Of a stretch of 64,000 nt of DNA, positions 9,268 through 22,299 are shown one piece after another (within the stretch, counting starts at the first letter, position 1; each line of letters starts with the position of its first letter). The notes below the pieces were generated by a model, which was not told the origin of the DNA, did no database searches, and worked only from the letters and a program-made list of their open reading frames with translations. The stretch comes from Brachycybe producta. Taxonomy: Eukaryota; Arthropoda; Diplopoda; Playtdesmida; Andrognathidae. A program made the translations under genes and the position numbers. The DNA is taken from assembly GCA_036925085.1 (NCBI GenBank), contig JAUPFP010000033.1, positions 2,545,404 to 2,609,403 of the forward strand, given 5' to 3'.

Positions 9268-11002
9268 CTACATTGAAACAAATAGAGAGAAAAAAAGATG
9301 TCTGTTAGAAAAACTTTTACGAATAATAAGGATTTACTTGAAAAATCCTTCACTGTTCTTAGTTAGTAGTTACGAACACTTAGATTTACTAGAAGAATCT
9401 TCACTGTTCTTAAGTTAAAACTTACGAACACTGTAATTTACTAGAAAAATCTTCGCTGTTCATACTTAATAGTTACGAACACTGAAATTTACTAGAAGAA
9501 TCTTTACTGTTCGTAGTTTTTAGTTACGAACATTCAGATTTACTTGAAGAATGTTCACTGTTTGTACTTAGTAGTTACAAACAATCACATTTACTTGAAA
9601 AATCTTCACTGTTCGTAGTTGGTAATTACGAACACTTGAGATTTATTAGAAGAATCTGCACTATCTGTAGTTAGTAGGTACGAACACGCATAGTTACTAG
9701 AAGAGTTTATTTCGCTTTCTGCCCAAAGTTGTCTGTAATTTGAGTTTTCGATGCAACAGTTCTTTGTGTAAATAATGATGATGGTGGTGATGATGATGAT
9801 GATGATGGTCAAGACAACGAAATCAAGAATGAAATTGGTTTTTCTTATATAGTTTGGTACAAAGCAATTGAAGCAGAAGAGATGATGACGAAACTTGTTC
9901 CTCGACTCTTTTTTTGGTAGAATTTAAATTAGTTGTTCCAGTTACGATACTTGAAAGTAAATTCTCATAATTAAATTTTGAAGACTGAAGAAGAAGAAGA
10001 AACCACAATTTGCAATTATGTTTTTTTTTTATGAAATTAGTATTTCATTATGCAAATAAGCATGTTTTTCTTCTTCTTCTTCTTCTGAAAGGCCAGATCT
10101 GTGAACGACAAAAAAAACACTACAAAATTACATGGAGATCGTCGTGCTGATGAAGTTGGAGGCCTTTTTTTTCTTCTTCTTCTTTAGGGTGCCTTAATCA
10201 GGATTTAGAAATTAATAATGTATGTTTGGCAAGTGACAAGAGGAAATGGATTGTTTCAAACACACCACAGAGTTTCCATTTATATACAAGTACATACACA
10301 GACAAGTACTGAAATATGATTCAAAGTTCTTGGACCCGGCCGGGTTTTTGGTTCTCAACTCCCTTTTTTTGTGTGTGGTCATTTTCCTACTTTATGTTTC
10401 AGTGAACTTGATTGGGTGAAATATCCTCACTTGGACAATTTGCAAATTGTTTAGGACAGTGGCTATTTTATGATGAATTGTCCAATAGTTTAGAAGTTTT
10501 GGTTTAGTGATTTTTTCTTGTCTGGAAGAAACTGCTTCCAACCAATTCAACATTTTTGTGGTTGATCTAATTCATCTTTTTTTAGTGGTTTTTTTTTTTC
10601 TTTACTCTTTTAATAATTTGTTGCTCTACATTTTAAAAATACAACTTCAAATGTTGTAAAAGAAGATTTCTTATTTTGAAGTTTTTGTTTTGTTTCTCTC
10701 TCGATATATTTGTGTTATTACAGGATGTTCTTGAAGTTAATTTAAAAGGGATGTTGGGTTGTTCAATGTTCTCAGATGTTGCTTTTTTTGGGTGCTGTGG
10801 ACAAACTATTAAACTATATTGTAGTTATGGTTATGTTTTGAACAAGAAACACAATTGTTCTGGTGAAACAAAACAATTTCTATTTTTTTTTTTAAATAAA
10901 GTAACACGTTGAAGGTAACACTTTACTGGCAATTGCAATAACTCCTGTTAATAACAACTAAGCTATGGTTAAAGTCGTAGTATTACAGCAAAGACATTCA
11001 AT
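9268..11002. other. Non-coding stretch upstream of exon 1; contains hairpin minisatellite
   Basis: No exon is recognised. After the minisatellite (9331-9706) come a GAT-type microsatellite (about 9772-9806), several CTT/GAA runs (9985-10190) and AT-rich sequence. If the transporter has an upstream exon, this is intron. Confidence 0.5.
9331..9706. repeat. Minisatellite, ~7 units of ~52 bp, each with an internal inverted repeat
   Basis: Units begin near 9331, 9383, 9435, 9486, 9538, 9588, 9640 and (partial) 9691. The unit reads TTTACTAGAAGAATCTTCAC, then TGTTCGTAGTTAGTAGTTAC, then GAACAC. Within it TGTTCGTA pairs with TACGAACA around a ~9-nt loop, and GAAGA pairs with TCTTC. It starts 64 bp upstream of the first exon found. 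Confidence 0.75.
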
Positions 11003-11355
11003 TAAGAGGGCTCCATAGACAAATACTTGTGTAAATGCAAGGTAGATGGCGCCTGCAACCTCTATAGGTGTGGCAAACTCCACTCGTTGCCAATTAGTTG
11101 AAATTGAATGCAGCCTTTTAGCTCTAAAAGCGTCCAAACAACCTGTTATCAACACGTGACAAACTTACCCCAGAACATAATATAAGTGAAGAGAGCACGT
11201 GTACAAATAACGATGACGCAATTAAAAGTTTGCCACGTGAAAAAAAGGACGAAGGCGAGTCAGAATTGAAGAGTGTCAGTATAGGAGAAGGAGAGCTAGT
11301 GGCGCCATCTAACGCTTCAGAGAGAAAATTAATGATCTACTTGCATTCTTAAATC
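11003..11355. mobile_element. ~350-bp repeat with two CTCF-like cores, copy A
   Basis: Left landmark GAGGGCTCCATAGACAAATA, then GTAAATGCAAGGTAGATGG. Right landmark GCTAGTGGCGCCATCTAACG. Copies B (36232-36556, inverted) and C (62433-62798) share the full layout, including TTTTAGCTCTAAAAGCGTCC and ACACGTGACAAACTTA. TAGATGGCGC (11043-11052) and its inverse (11302-11311) face each other. There is no coding frame. Class is uncertain: the ends are not clean inverted repeats. Confidence 0.65.
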
Positions 11356-11671
11356 AATTAAAAACAAGGAATTTCTTATTCACATTCCATTAGACAGGTT
11401 GTGCAAGCATGCCGAATGGTAAAAGAGCCCTTTTTAGAAACACAAACTTTGTCAATAAAAAAATTCTGATCAAACTTTGTATTTGTAAGAAGTTGTGTTG
11501 TGATGTATACTAATGGGGGTCATGGTGGCTTTGGTAATGAATTTATGAAGAATTATCGTTTGCTTCTGTCACGTTTAGAAACAATATGCAGACAAATACA
11601 TTCATATTAACTCATGAACAGATGTTACCTTCAGGATAAAATGTGAGCTGCTTTTTTTGTCATTATATAAA

Positions 11672-12345
11672 GCTCTGTACACACCGAGAGGCAACAAGTG
11701 AACAATTTGACCTTATGGGCGCAAATTAAGAAAGCAAATGAGCGAGTAACCAGCAACCAAATCTAGATTACGTGACAAAGTGGTTGCTGGCACACAATGG
11801 TTGATTGTTGCCTCTGTTCAGTATGGTGCGCAGAGGGAACAAGCAACCATTGTGTGCCAGCAACCACTTTCTTGTCACTGTTGCCAACTACTAATTTGGT
11901 GCCTGCAAATGTAGCAGTGGTGTGTGCTGCTGTAGTGTCACCAGCAACAGTTGCTGGAGACTATTGCTAGTTGCAAGTTTGCATTGTTGCCTAATTTGCT
12001 CCTGCGCGTGTTTTCCATCTTTAGCAGTAAACGTTAAAGGGAAAATGGCAACAAGTGGCAATGTGTGATTAGTGTGAATGGTTAGTAACTAGTCCCGTCT
12101 TATTGACTGTTGACGGTTTCCTTTTGATTATTTTTTTTTTATTCTCGATAACTTCATTGTCCCTATGGGGACATTTAATTTTGAGAATCATGGAGCAACT
12201 AGTTGCTGGGTGCTTTGTGCCAGCAACAGGTTTCTTCAGGATGAACACAAGTTTCCCCCATTTTGTTGCTACACTGTTTACAGACACTTTATTTGGAAAT
12301 AGGTCAACATAATGTTGACACTTGTTGCCTCGTTGTGAACATGTC
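11672..12345. mobile_element. TTAA-type palindromic element (674 bp)
   Basis: The left end GCTCTGTACACACCGAGAGG then CAACAAGTG mirrors the right end CACTTGTTGCCTCGTTGTGA then ACATGTC. The right flank is TTAA (12346-12349) and the left is TAAA. The interior has another long inverted pair built on TGGTTGCTGGCACACAATGG (about 11780-11812) and CCATTGTGTGCCAGCAACCA (about 11848-11870). Open frames inside are by-products. Confidence 0.55.
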
Positions 12346-12352
12346 TTAAGAA

Positions 12353-13224
12353 GTCAACTTTTTATAAATTAAGAAAACACCTCACGTTTATGAAAACATA
12401 TTTCCTAGGAATTGCTCAAGTTCACCAACATCTTCCTGGAGATTTTTTTTTCTTTTGTAATAAGAAATTACAGGAAAAATTCTCTCAAAAAAACATCTGA
12501 CTAATTTACATCATTATTATTATACAGGGTGCTAAGAAAACGAGTTATATTCTTGACATTCTAAAACTTACCTTTTCCTTCTTTCTTCTCGCTGGATTTT
12601 AAATCAAAATTGTTGTTTTAGAAAAATATCACAAACTATGATGTCTTCATAAACAATATCATTGATTGAAAGCAAAATTGTTGATTCGTTAAAGATGAAA
12701 AAAATTGAAGATGATGATGATGATGATGATGGAGAGGAAAAAGGAACCAAATCTAATTGATTTTTAAAAGGATGTCTTCACAAATTGATCACTCTCGTCT
12801 TTATATTGAGACTATTTGTAAAAAATATCTTCTTGTAACTAAGATACAAAAATATATATAATACTTGAAGTTTTTCTTTGGTTGTTTGTTGGTGGTTGTT
12901 TATCAGTTTTCTTCCTTTTTTTTTGGTATTTAACAATCTAAATAACACCGGAATACACACACAATATACCTTTGTTATGAAGCTATCATGTCAACAAGAG
13001 AAAAAAAGAGACAGAAAACAAAATAAAACAGGTTGTGTCTTCTGTATCTAAAAGTAAAATAGATGTACCTATATGAAGTCACAGTGTATGAAGTGAATGA
13101 GTTTTTTTTAGCATCCTTTCTCTCTCACACACAAATAAGGATGGTTCACACATACAGAAAAAAAAACTCAACTGTAAAAGGAAATATCACTGCAGTAGTT
13201 ATTTATATTCTATAGGAGGTATCT
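12353..13224. other. AT-rich non-coding stretch
   Basis: No gene seen. It holds a solitary TACAGGGTGC motif (about 12525), like the ends of many small DNA elements, and a GAT microsatellite at about 12704-12732. Confidence 0.5.
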
Positions 13225-13800
13225 TCCTCTCTCACCTGTGGCGGTTTTCAGAAAAATTGATATTTTTCGAGCGAACATTTTTCAGGAAAAAACAAATTCA
13301 AAGTGTTTTTTTAGAAACTAGAATAGTTGGTGATTAATGCTAAACGTTTTTTTTTTCATGATAATATCTTTCAAAATAAACTTTTTATAACAGTTTGAAA
13401 AAGGCGAAAATAGTTTTTCAGAAAATGTCAATTGGAAAAATAAAAAAACGAGTCATTTTTCAAACTGCACTATAAAATGTTTATTTTTTTAAGGATAGCA
13501 CAATGAAAAAACTTTTAACATAATCTTTTTTTTTACCATTCTAGTTTTGAAAACAATTTGAATTTTTTTTTCATAATGTTTCTAAAAAAAAAGTTCGTTT
13601 AACGTTTTTGTATTCAAATTTTACAAAAACGTCTATTCGCCTATAAAATGTTTATTTTGAAAGATATCAAAATGAAATGAAATACTCTCAGTCTAAGTGG
13701 TTGATCTACCCTTCTAGCTTTTAAAACACTCTTGTTTTTTCTTAATTTAGCTCCTGAAAATCAAAATAATTAAGAGTTCCAAAATCAGCTCGTCGTGAAA
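13225..13800. repeat. Fold-back family, two rearranged copies
   Basis: Arms recur in both orientations: TTTTTTAGAAACTAGAATAG, AATATCTTTCAAAATAAACT, GAAAGATATCAAAATGAAAT and CTACCCTTCTAGCTTTTAAA. The cluster is diverged, with long A/T runs between arms. Confidence 0.5.
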
Positions 13801-14781
13801 CAGGGCTTTCTAGTGTAGTTGAGATATGAAAAAACGTCGATATTCGTTTGAAACTAGAAGAGTAAATGAACATATGATCATCATGACAATTTTCTGAATG
13901 ATTTTTTAAAAAAAAAAAACTTTCAAGGGGAATCGCGGTAGTTTTAAAATGCTTGTATAAAAAAAATGCAATGTTAATAGTTAAAACCGCCTTAATTTAA
14001 ATAATTCTATTTATCTGACTGAATACGTGCCGTATTTGCAGAAAAAAAAAAGAAAAAACGTTGACATTGTTTCAGCTTGTCAACCAGCCAATAGGAAAGC
14101 GTCCTTCAGTAGCATTCTACTTTATGGCTCCCTCCTATTCTTTCCTATCTCTTATTATAAATTCAACATGTTTGAGTACCTCTTGAATACAAAGAAACAC
14201 AGATAAAAATATAGTTGAAACTTTATTCTGAGTTTGTATTTCTATTTTCTGCTTGTTTTTTATGCATGTGTGATCCAGCCCTTATTGTTGTTCCTTATAT
14301 GGACATAGGTGGCGGTGACGCATTTCTTTTAAATTCTTTCATTACTTTCCACCAATAAACATAATTCTTCTATTTTTTTTCTTCTTCTTTTAAATCTGAT
14401 TCTCTGTGAATCATTTGTCATCAAACAACTTCAGGTCAATAGAATTGAACATGATTTAAAATTAAAAATGAAATTATTTATCTGACATAAAAGGGAAATG
14501 TTTTTTCTCTCAAAAGATTCTTCTCATTACAAAAGCTAACAACAAACGCTTCAAAAGTTTAAAAACAATCATACTCATTTGTATACATTCATTAATTAAT
14601 ATATTATGTAAACATATGTTACCGACAAAGCAAAAATTATAATAATTCGGTAGTAAATCTACAGAAATTCACAATTAAGTAGTGTCTATAGGCATTTGAA
14701 TGACAGAAAAAAAATCTAAATAGATTGTTTGAAGCGATTTGTTAATCGTTTGAAAATGTCGGTAAAATAGCGTTTTCTAAA
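13801..14781. other. AT-rich non-coding stretch
   Basis: Nothing recognisable beyond poly-A/T runs and a short GTGTGATCCAGCC segment. No credible open frame. Confidence 0.5.
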
Positions 14782-15083
14782 GTCAGGGACACACATGCAG
14801 AAACATACAACAGAAAACACACAAGAAAACCACTGCAACAAAAGAAATTCTGTTCGTTTTCTTTTTTCTGTTTGCATGTGATGAACACACACATGCAGAA
14901 CAGAAATGTGACATGCCATCTATTGTGAAACATAGACAACAGATGTAGTTTGTCATCCATGTTGTTTGCTTTGAGTCTACAAAAATGTTTTGATGATGTC
15001 ATGCAAGCTACAATCCCATTTATTGAAAACAGAAGAATTTTCTCGTTTTCTTTTACGTTTTCTGCATCATGTGTGTCCCTGGC
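14782..15083. mobile_element. TTAA-type palindromic element (302 bp)
   Basis: The left end GTCAGGGACACACATGCAG mirrors the right end CTGCATCATGTGTGTCCCTG then GC. The right flank is TTAA (15084-15087), the left TAAA (14778-14781). The arms extend inward (GAAACATACAACAGAAAAC / GTTTTCTTTTACGTTTTC). Confidence 0.6.
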
Positions 15084-15366
15084 TTAAATCTGTAGTAGGA
15101 CGACAGGAAGTGTTGATCATGTTGGTAGAAACATGTTTCTATGCAATGCAACATTGTTATCATTTTCTAGATTGCCTTGTTTAAGTCATTGTGCGCATTG
15201 CCTGAATACTTTTAAATGTGTAGATGTATTTCATAATTGTGGTGGTTTTGCACATTGATTAGTGATTCTATAGATTGTCTGATTTCCACTTTGTAATTTC
15301 TAATTCTCAACTCAAAAGAGTACAAGTTGATTTATTGAAATTTGGCTCATTATGTGTTGTACTTAG

Positions 15367-15592
15367 GCCCTTGGCACGCTGGCGACTTTTGAAAGACTGT
15401 TTTGGCAAAAGTGTCGTCGCAATGCAATTTCTATGGAAAGACGTCAACCTTGGCCCACAGGCGACTTTTAACTCTGTGCCAAGGTTGATGTCTTTTCATA
15501 AGAAAATACTTTACAACGACAGTCTATAGACTTTCAACTTCATTTAGCCGCCGAAAAGTCCTTCAAAAGTCGCCTGTGTGTTCCAACCCAGG
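15367..15592. mobile_element. TTAA-type palindromic element (226 bp)
   Basis: Left end GCCCTTGGCACGCTGGCGAC, right end GTCGCCTGTGTGTTCCAACC then CAGG. Flanks are TTAG and TTTA, degenerate forms of TTAA. An inner repeat GGCGACTTTT occurs twice. Confidence 0.5.
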
Positions 15593-17651
15593 TTTACACT
15601 TATGGACGACAGCGACAGCATAGAGCAAAATTAGTAAGACAACAAAGAATAAGGAAGGGGGGTTAACAAGAAGCATGTTGGCTCAACACCCCCCCCCTAC
15701 TCCAGTAACCAATCGGTTAATACTTTAGAAAAATACTGTGACGTTGCTGCCTAATAATAATCAAACCAGCAATCTTGAACAAAGAGCTTTTAATAATAAC
15801 TTTGATAAGGGTTTAACTTCACAGGTCTTTGTAATCCATAACTTGAGTATAATCTATCTGTATTGTAATTGTAACTTTTGGTATGTTTTTTTTTGAGAAT
15901 GAAGTGTGATAAATGTTATTTGAAGAGAGAGATAGAGTGATGAATAACATGTGAACATCATGATGATAATAGACAGAGAGTGAAAGAGAGAGAGAGAGGG
16001 CCACTGAGCTCAGAAAACATGTGTAATAAATATATCATTTGACTGTCATATAGTACAGTACAAAATGAGTGTAACATGAACGGGGAACTTTCTTGTTGTC
16101 TGTTTTTTTGTTTTTCTTTGAACTTCTGATGAAGTGTGTGGAGTTCAGAAATTTCACCTCCTCCTCCTCCTCCTCCTCCCCATTTAATAAGTTGCCCCCC
16201 ATGGCCTATATGAGAATCTTCATCTTTTCACATTTCTTTATTATCAGAATGTTTATTTTCTTTTGTGGTGGTTTTCTATCATCTCAATGAACTCTGGTAC
16301 TGAACAAAATGTGGACACAACTAGTAACTAAAGAGAAAGAATGTTCTTTGGTTTCACTTGTGGTAACATTTCAAGAAATGTTATTTCAAGTTATACGTGG
16401 TGATGATGATGATGATGATGTGCAGGTGTTTTATGCATATTCGAACATAAAAATATTTTTCTTTTCGGTTATTCAACTTATTATTATTATTATTATTATT
16501 AAATTTTTCAGAAGCAGAAAAAAAAAATAGTCAACAAGTTATGTTTTTTCTTTCTTTCTTCATGGACATTTTCTCGATGAGATTCTTTATTTGAATCGTT
16601 TGCAAAATGCTAATGATGTTTTTTTAAAGTACTCACGAAATACTTTTTTTTTTCTGTCTGTAAAACAACATTAAAATTGATTATCCTCACAAAAAGTCTA
16701 CTTTGTACAATTGGCAAACGAACTACCATTGTATTTCATTTTGAAGAAGAAGAAGAAAAAAATCTCAAACTCATTCAATGCTAATAATAATAATAATTTT
16801 TGAAAGGTGCATTACACACACCACACAAGAGAATTTCTTTCCTAAGCTTATTTACTAGTCTGTAGTCTAAGCTTAGAAATTTCTATACAAGTAATGGGAA
16901 TAGATTATCATAAGTTGGATTTTATTTGACAGTGCCCTTCAACAGGTAATCCACAGGTTCTAACAAGGTATTACTAAAACTGCAACAAAAAAAATCAATA
17001 TAGGAGGTGATTGCTAGCTTATTATTTATGAGCGCTTGTAGTTCTCTACTTATGGAACATAAATAAAATTCTTTTTGACAAAATGGATAAAAGTACAGGG
17101 TGAGAGAAAGAGAAAGCAAAAATGCCTTGACGACACATAATGGTGAAGGATGCAGAAATGCCTATGGGTGCCTTTGAGAAAGACTACTTTTGTTACAGCT
17201 GTCGACAATTTTTTTAGTAGTAATTGCTTGAGAATGGTGGTATTTGCTTTACCTAATAACGACAGTGACGGATGTAGACCATACCACGGACAAATAAAAC
17301 AACCAAAATGTAGGGGTAGCAGAGGACAAATGCAAACGAGATTCGAAACAAAATGGCATCTGGCGAAGTGACACATGCATGTTTCGATCCAGAGATCGAT
17401 ACTAGTGCATTTGTTATGGTGCAGCCATTTTGTGTAGTCAAGTGTAATCTAAAGGTGCTGCTGTTGGTAGAAGTAACTAGCTTCCTACCATACTTCTACC
17501 AGTGTAACAAAGGTAGACATCCTCAGTGGTACCTTAGCTTTGTTAAGAATGTTAGCAGTGCTCACAAAAGTAACATGCAGCCATTTATGAATTACGGAAT
17601 GTTCGAATTAAGCGTTATTTTAGACAAGTTAGTTGCATAGGTAATAATTAG
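15593..17651. other. Non-coding stretch with several microsatellites
   Basis: No gene is supported. Visible: a run of 8-9 C near 15690, (GA)n at about 15972-15998, (CTC)n at about 16157-16178, (GAT)n at about 16401-16420, (TTA)n at about 16480-16501 and (AAT)n at about 16783-16797. The frame at 17353-17640 (95 codons) starts in a GC-richer patch but shows no recognisable domain. Confidence 0.5.
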
Positions 17652-17950
17652 GGCTCGGATTTTGATGCAATATCAACCGGAATGTTTCTCAGTATCTGGC
17701 CCAAGTGCCAATTGTGAAGTGACAATCTCGTTTAGATAACAAAAATTGTTCTTTATAATTAAAAAAACGGTTAGAGGCTAGAACTCTAGTTGACAACTGA
17801 TAGTAACCAGACATCTAGCCTCTCTAACCAGCCTTTTCTGATTAGAAAAAGCATAATTGCAGTTGCTCTAATGATGATGATGATTACTTTACAATTTTCG
17901 GGCCACAAATTGAGAAACATTCCGGTTGATATTGAATCAAAATCCGAGCC
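17652..17950. mobile_element. Palindromic MITE, ~300 bp, copy 2 of 2
   Basis: Ends GGCTCGGATTTTGATGCAAT and the inverse ATTGAATCAAAATCCGAGCC. The arms run on to GAATGTTTCTCA / TGAGAAACATTC. It is clearer than copy 1 at 7220-7519. No convincing target duplication. Confidence 0.65.
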
Positions 17951-18071
17951 TGTAGCAATAATACAAATGCGTTCATTTTTACGGTTGGTGTTACAACATA
18001 TGTAGATTCTCTAAATAAATGATAATTATTTTAGAAAGTTTTACTGTAATTCTTCTAATCCATTTAAATGT

Positions 18072-18127
18072 TCGGATTATCCGAAACTTCAGACTATCGG
18101 GGTTCTGATTAGCGAGGTTCTAATGTA
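18072..18127. mobile_element. Partial pogo/Tigger-like end
   Basis: CGGATTATCCGAAACTTCAG, then ACTATCGGGGTTCTGATTAG, then CGAGGTTCTAATGTA resembles the end of pogo/Tigger-type elements (GATTATCCGA plus AGGTTCTA). The other end is not found. Confidence 0.4.
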
Positions 18128-19734
18128 TTATTTCCATCCAGAATAACTCTTGAGAAAAAGAAAATTTATATTTGGTCAAAACCCTAGTCCAAACATAACA
18201 TGTTTAAGAATATGGGGTTGGTTCACAAGAATAGGTATATTTGAGGTTATTTTTTTTTTCTTACCTAATATATAGTCATTATTCAAATTTAGCCTTTGTT
18301 AGTTGCATCCCATCAATTCTACAGGCGCCACACTGAATGAAGTAACAACAATTGTTGTCAACAGATTCAAGGGGATAGTTTGGTCAAAATTTGATTCCAA
18401 TATTTCACCAACAATCATCTGTTGATTTATTCTATGGAATGTGTGTGTTTTTTTATGACATTTCTACAATTTAATAACATTTTTTTCAATGTTTTGTCCC
18501 ATTGCATGTAGATTTTTTTGTCTTATTTTGACTGCATTATATTATTTAAGTAACAATTGTTACGTGAAAAATACTCACACAATTTTATGATAATTCACAT
18601 AATGGACATTATGCATTATTGTGATTTGTGAAGGTGAATGTCTTTAACTTATTTGTTATCTAATTTTAGGAAAAAAAAGGTTTGTTTTATGGTAAAGTGC
18701 AAGTCGGTGGTGATAAGAAAAAAAAATGCATTGTTTTCACTTTTCTCTGTCTTAAGTGCACGCTTTTAAATAACAACGGGTTCTATTTGCATAAGATTTC
18801 GTTTTTTTTTATTTGTTTCTTGTCTTTTTCTAGCTGTGATATAAATTATCAATTTCAAAATTCGTAATATTTATGGGCTTTTATATATATTAGCATACGT
18901 CATCGGTGTTGGTAAAGTGATTCAAATTTTAGTTAATTTACATTTCTTTTTATATATATATATTCTCGATGGTCTTAAATCTTTTGCTAATGTTTATTCT
19001 AAATAGCTCTTTTTGACTTTTGGATAAGAATACATTTCTTATTATTATTCTCACGTATAAAAACATAAATAAATATAACAATAAAAGGCTCAGTTTGAGC
19101 TCATTTGCATATCTGTTGGATAAGAAATATAATTCGGTTTCTTTTATAAAAAAAGTTACTTGAATGTTAAATTTTATTTTTAAAAATAACTGAATTACTT
19201 CTTTAAAGATAAAAAAAATTAAAAATGTTATTTAAATCACTTGATTTGTATGGTGTTGCCAATTTTTTTTATTAAATCGTGACTTAAATCATGTATGTGA
19301 TTTTAGTGAGAAAAAAATCATTTGATTTAAACCAATCCATCAAAAGCAAGTTACCCACAAAATTAATTTTAAGAGATTTATTTTAATTTAATTCTTGTTA
19401 TTTTTATAAAATGGCTTGCTGGTTCCATAATTTCCATTTACATTCATGGAACCTCAATTTAAAGACTGTTTAAACGAATTATTTTGTGTTTTTATATAAC
19501 ACATTATACACCATCAATTATGTCTTCAATAAATGTATAAATTAATTTATAAATGTGAGAATGCATGTGTATAACGACGCGAATGTTAAATTATTTGTTC
19601 AAAGTTGCATTAATTTAGAAGATGTTCTATTTTTCTTAAATGATCACATCTACTAGAGTGCTTTCTCTGAACCACAATCATTCTTATGTAATTTACAAAG
19701 CTACATAGGATGCGCTCTGCAACATATTTAGCAC
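18128..19734. other. AT-rich non-coding stretch
   Basis: No gene or clear element. Poly-T and (TA)n runs near 18950-18962. The frame at 18682-18867 is low complexity. Confidence 0.5.
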
Positions 19735-19940
19735 ACAGGCATTTAGAAATCGGGGAGAACTTCAGTTGGCTCCGCCCTTGTTATGACGACCGGCAACTTC
19801 TAATTGGTTGGTTATGTAGTCTGACGTCACATGCTCCGCCCTTTTCAACGTCGAACCACACAACAAACCAATTGGAAGTTGCCGGTCGTTATAACAAGGG
19901 CGGAACCAACTGAAGTTCTCCCCGATTTCTAACTGCCTGT
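19735..19940. mobile_element. MULE-like palindromic MITE with 9-bp target duplication, copy 1
   Basis: The 206-bp element begins ACAGGCATTTAGAAATCGGG and ends with the inverse, closing GCCTGT. Flanks ATTTAGCAC (19726-19734) and ATTTAGCGC (19941-19949) match at 8 of 9. Almost the whole element is inverted repeat (TTCAGTTGGCTCCGCCCTTG / CAAGGGCGGAACCAACTGAA). It is GC-richer than its surroundings. Nine-bp duplications with long arms point to Mutator-like transposases. Confidence 0.75.
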
Positions 19941-22299
19941 ATTTAGCGCACCTCTCCCCATTTCTCTTGTCTGGAAGGTCACAATATATACTATAAACTG
20001 TCACACTACGCACTGTTCTGCGCATTTTATATACGTAAAAATGTTGGAATACTTTTACTTGTGTATAACTGCCGATTGACACTTATAAATTAATTTATAC
20101 ATTTTATGTACCAAATCATTAACGAAAACATTCATCATTTAATTGACACAACGATGCAAGTAAAAATTGTAGGTGTATAACTGGCTTTACAGTCAAGAAT
20201 TTATATTACAAAATATTTTCTAAACAAAACTGCTAGTAAATCTGCAAAATTCAATACTGTACATTTTAGGTGTTGAATTTTTTTGCAGATTCACTAGCAG
20301 GTTGGTTGTTTTGCAGATTGCCTGATTCCGTAGATTGACAGTAACATATTAATTAAGAAAAACGTTTCTGCCAATGGTAAAGAAAGAGGAAAGACGTTAC
20401 GCACGATGGGCAAAGTTTCATAAGATTGCCTTTACATAACTTAGTTATGAGATTACATGCAAGTTATTTATTATGGCGCTTCAACACACAACTTTTTATC
20501 TTTATTTTTAAATTTTTAATAATTGCATGTTTGTTTTGTTGCCAAAATCCGTATGTCAGGATACGTTTTTGTTTTATGTTGATCAATCAGCCCACTCCCC
20601 CTAACAAATCAATAAATCTTGTCTGTCTTCAATGCAATTTTCGTATTTAAATTGACAAAAAAAAACGATATAGACATATTTTTTTTTTTTTCTTTGAAGT
20701 TTGAATAAATATTGGCATAAATAGAAGAGTCAGTTCATGTTATTGATGATCTTACATAAGAAAACATCGTGATTGCAGTCGACATATAGCACTTATAAAT
20801 ACAGTGGCGCATTTATAGTCGATATTTTCCACAACATTCACTTCTGAATTTGAAAAAATTACTTTGCTACCAACCAAGAAGGCCTGTGGCAAAGTGACAT
20901 ATGAGTCCAGAGTTAGGAAAAAAGTATAATTGTTTGTAGAAATAATGAAAATATCATTTTTTTTATACATTATATTTTGATAAATTATGTCATAATTAAT
21001 GTTTTAACCCGAATTTCACCTTTTATTCTATCTGTTTAAAATGTCTCATGTCTTCTCTTAGTATAATTACGCCCTATTTATGTTTAATAACATAAGTTTT
21101 ACGAAAAAGAGCAAATTAGGTGAAAATAATTCACTTCCATTTTGTCCATTTTAGTCCACTATTTTTTTTAAATGTTTTATTAATATAATAATATGGCTTT
21201 TAATTAATATTTTTAGTTTTTCCATCATCTAAGGGTTTTGCAGATATTAAAAATCATCATTAGAATTAAAAAAACCCATTTATTTAGTGTGAAAGTACAA
21301 TAATTATTTCTTAAAAATATGACATACTGGTATATCATGATAGAAATCTGTGATTTACTGTATATCACTTGATATATATCTCGACAACGCTGCAAAATTC
21401 CAATTGCAGCATGAGAAATACATTAAATATTTTCTCACATATTTTTGTACAATTTAAATATAAATACGGAAGGGAAATGTCATCGTGTAATGATGACTGT
21501 AAATGCGGCATAAAAGAATAAGAACAAAAAATAGATTTACATTGGTAACCAACCAACTTGGTGGTGTTATTATTCTGTATTATTATAGATGTATACAAAA
21601 TGTGAAATTGTGGAATTTTTTGTCTTCATGAATAATGTATCAAAATAATCTAATAAAGACAAGTGAAGCAGCAAAACAAGAGTGAATTTCATCAATTTAA
21701 GAAGTTGGTAGTGAAGAAACTCAGGTGTTTTTTTTGGTTACTTTTTGCAAAATTCTTCGTAGAAATTTAGTAATTTTTTTTTTCGTGATTCTTCCAAAAA
21801 AAAATTAATGATGACTGTTTGGACAAAAAAAAAACGTTTATTTTTGATAAAATAATAGACCAGGGAAAGAATAAAAGTAAATCTGAATTGGAAAGTGTGA
21901 CATGGGTTTTTTATGTTAAGAGGACGGAAGTGACTTGTGGAAACTTGGTACAATTTCAAGTTTTTAAAAGTTACAACACATGAGGTTTTTTTCTTCTCTT
22001 TTTCACTTTCTACTTTTAATCTAGAGAAGAAGAAAAAAAATAGGTCCTCAAAATGTTTAAGAAAAGGATGAGGATATTGGGCTCAATATGGGGCTAAATT
22101 CTTTAGCAGAGACAGAGGGGAACTAATTATTTGAAGGCTAATCCCTTAAACATTCTTGAAACTGGCTTCTGTGATGGAGTTCTTAGAAAAAAAAAACTAA
22201 TGCTTTGAAAAACTATACTCTGACACAGTATAGAAACACATAGTATGTGCACTTTCTATTATGGGGCAGAACCAAAATTGATGCGCATGCGCACAATGT
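19941..22299. other. AT-rich non-coding stretch
   Basis: It contains the third dispersed-repeat copy (20803-20925), an inverted pair around ACTGCTAGTAAATCTGCAAA (20230) and TTTGCAGATTCACTAGCAG (about 20281-20301), and otherwise A/T runs. No gene seen. Confidence 0.5.
20803..20925. repeat. Dispersed repeat, copy 3 of 4
   Basis: It starts CAGTGGCGCATTTATAGTCG and ends AAGGCCTGTGGCAAAGTGAC then ATATGAGTCCA, co-linear with the copy at 967-1110. A further TGGCGCGTTTATA fragment lies near 43390. Confidence 0.5.

Noticed and set aside
9268-9353. Extending EAAT exon 1 upstream to an in-frame ATG at 9353
   Set aside because: The added residues are low-complexity and the boundary at 9268 has a good polypyrimidine tract and AG, so intron is more likely; kept as a minor alternative.
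19710-20082. Frames on both strands reading LEIGENFSWxRPCYxDRQL
   Set aside because: Both come from the two arms of the palindromic MULE-like MITE; the same peptide appears at 34405-34593 for the same reason.
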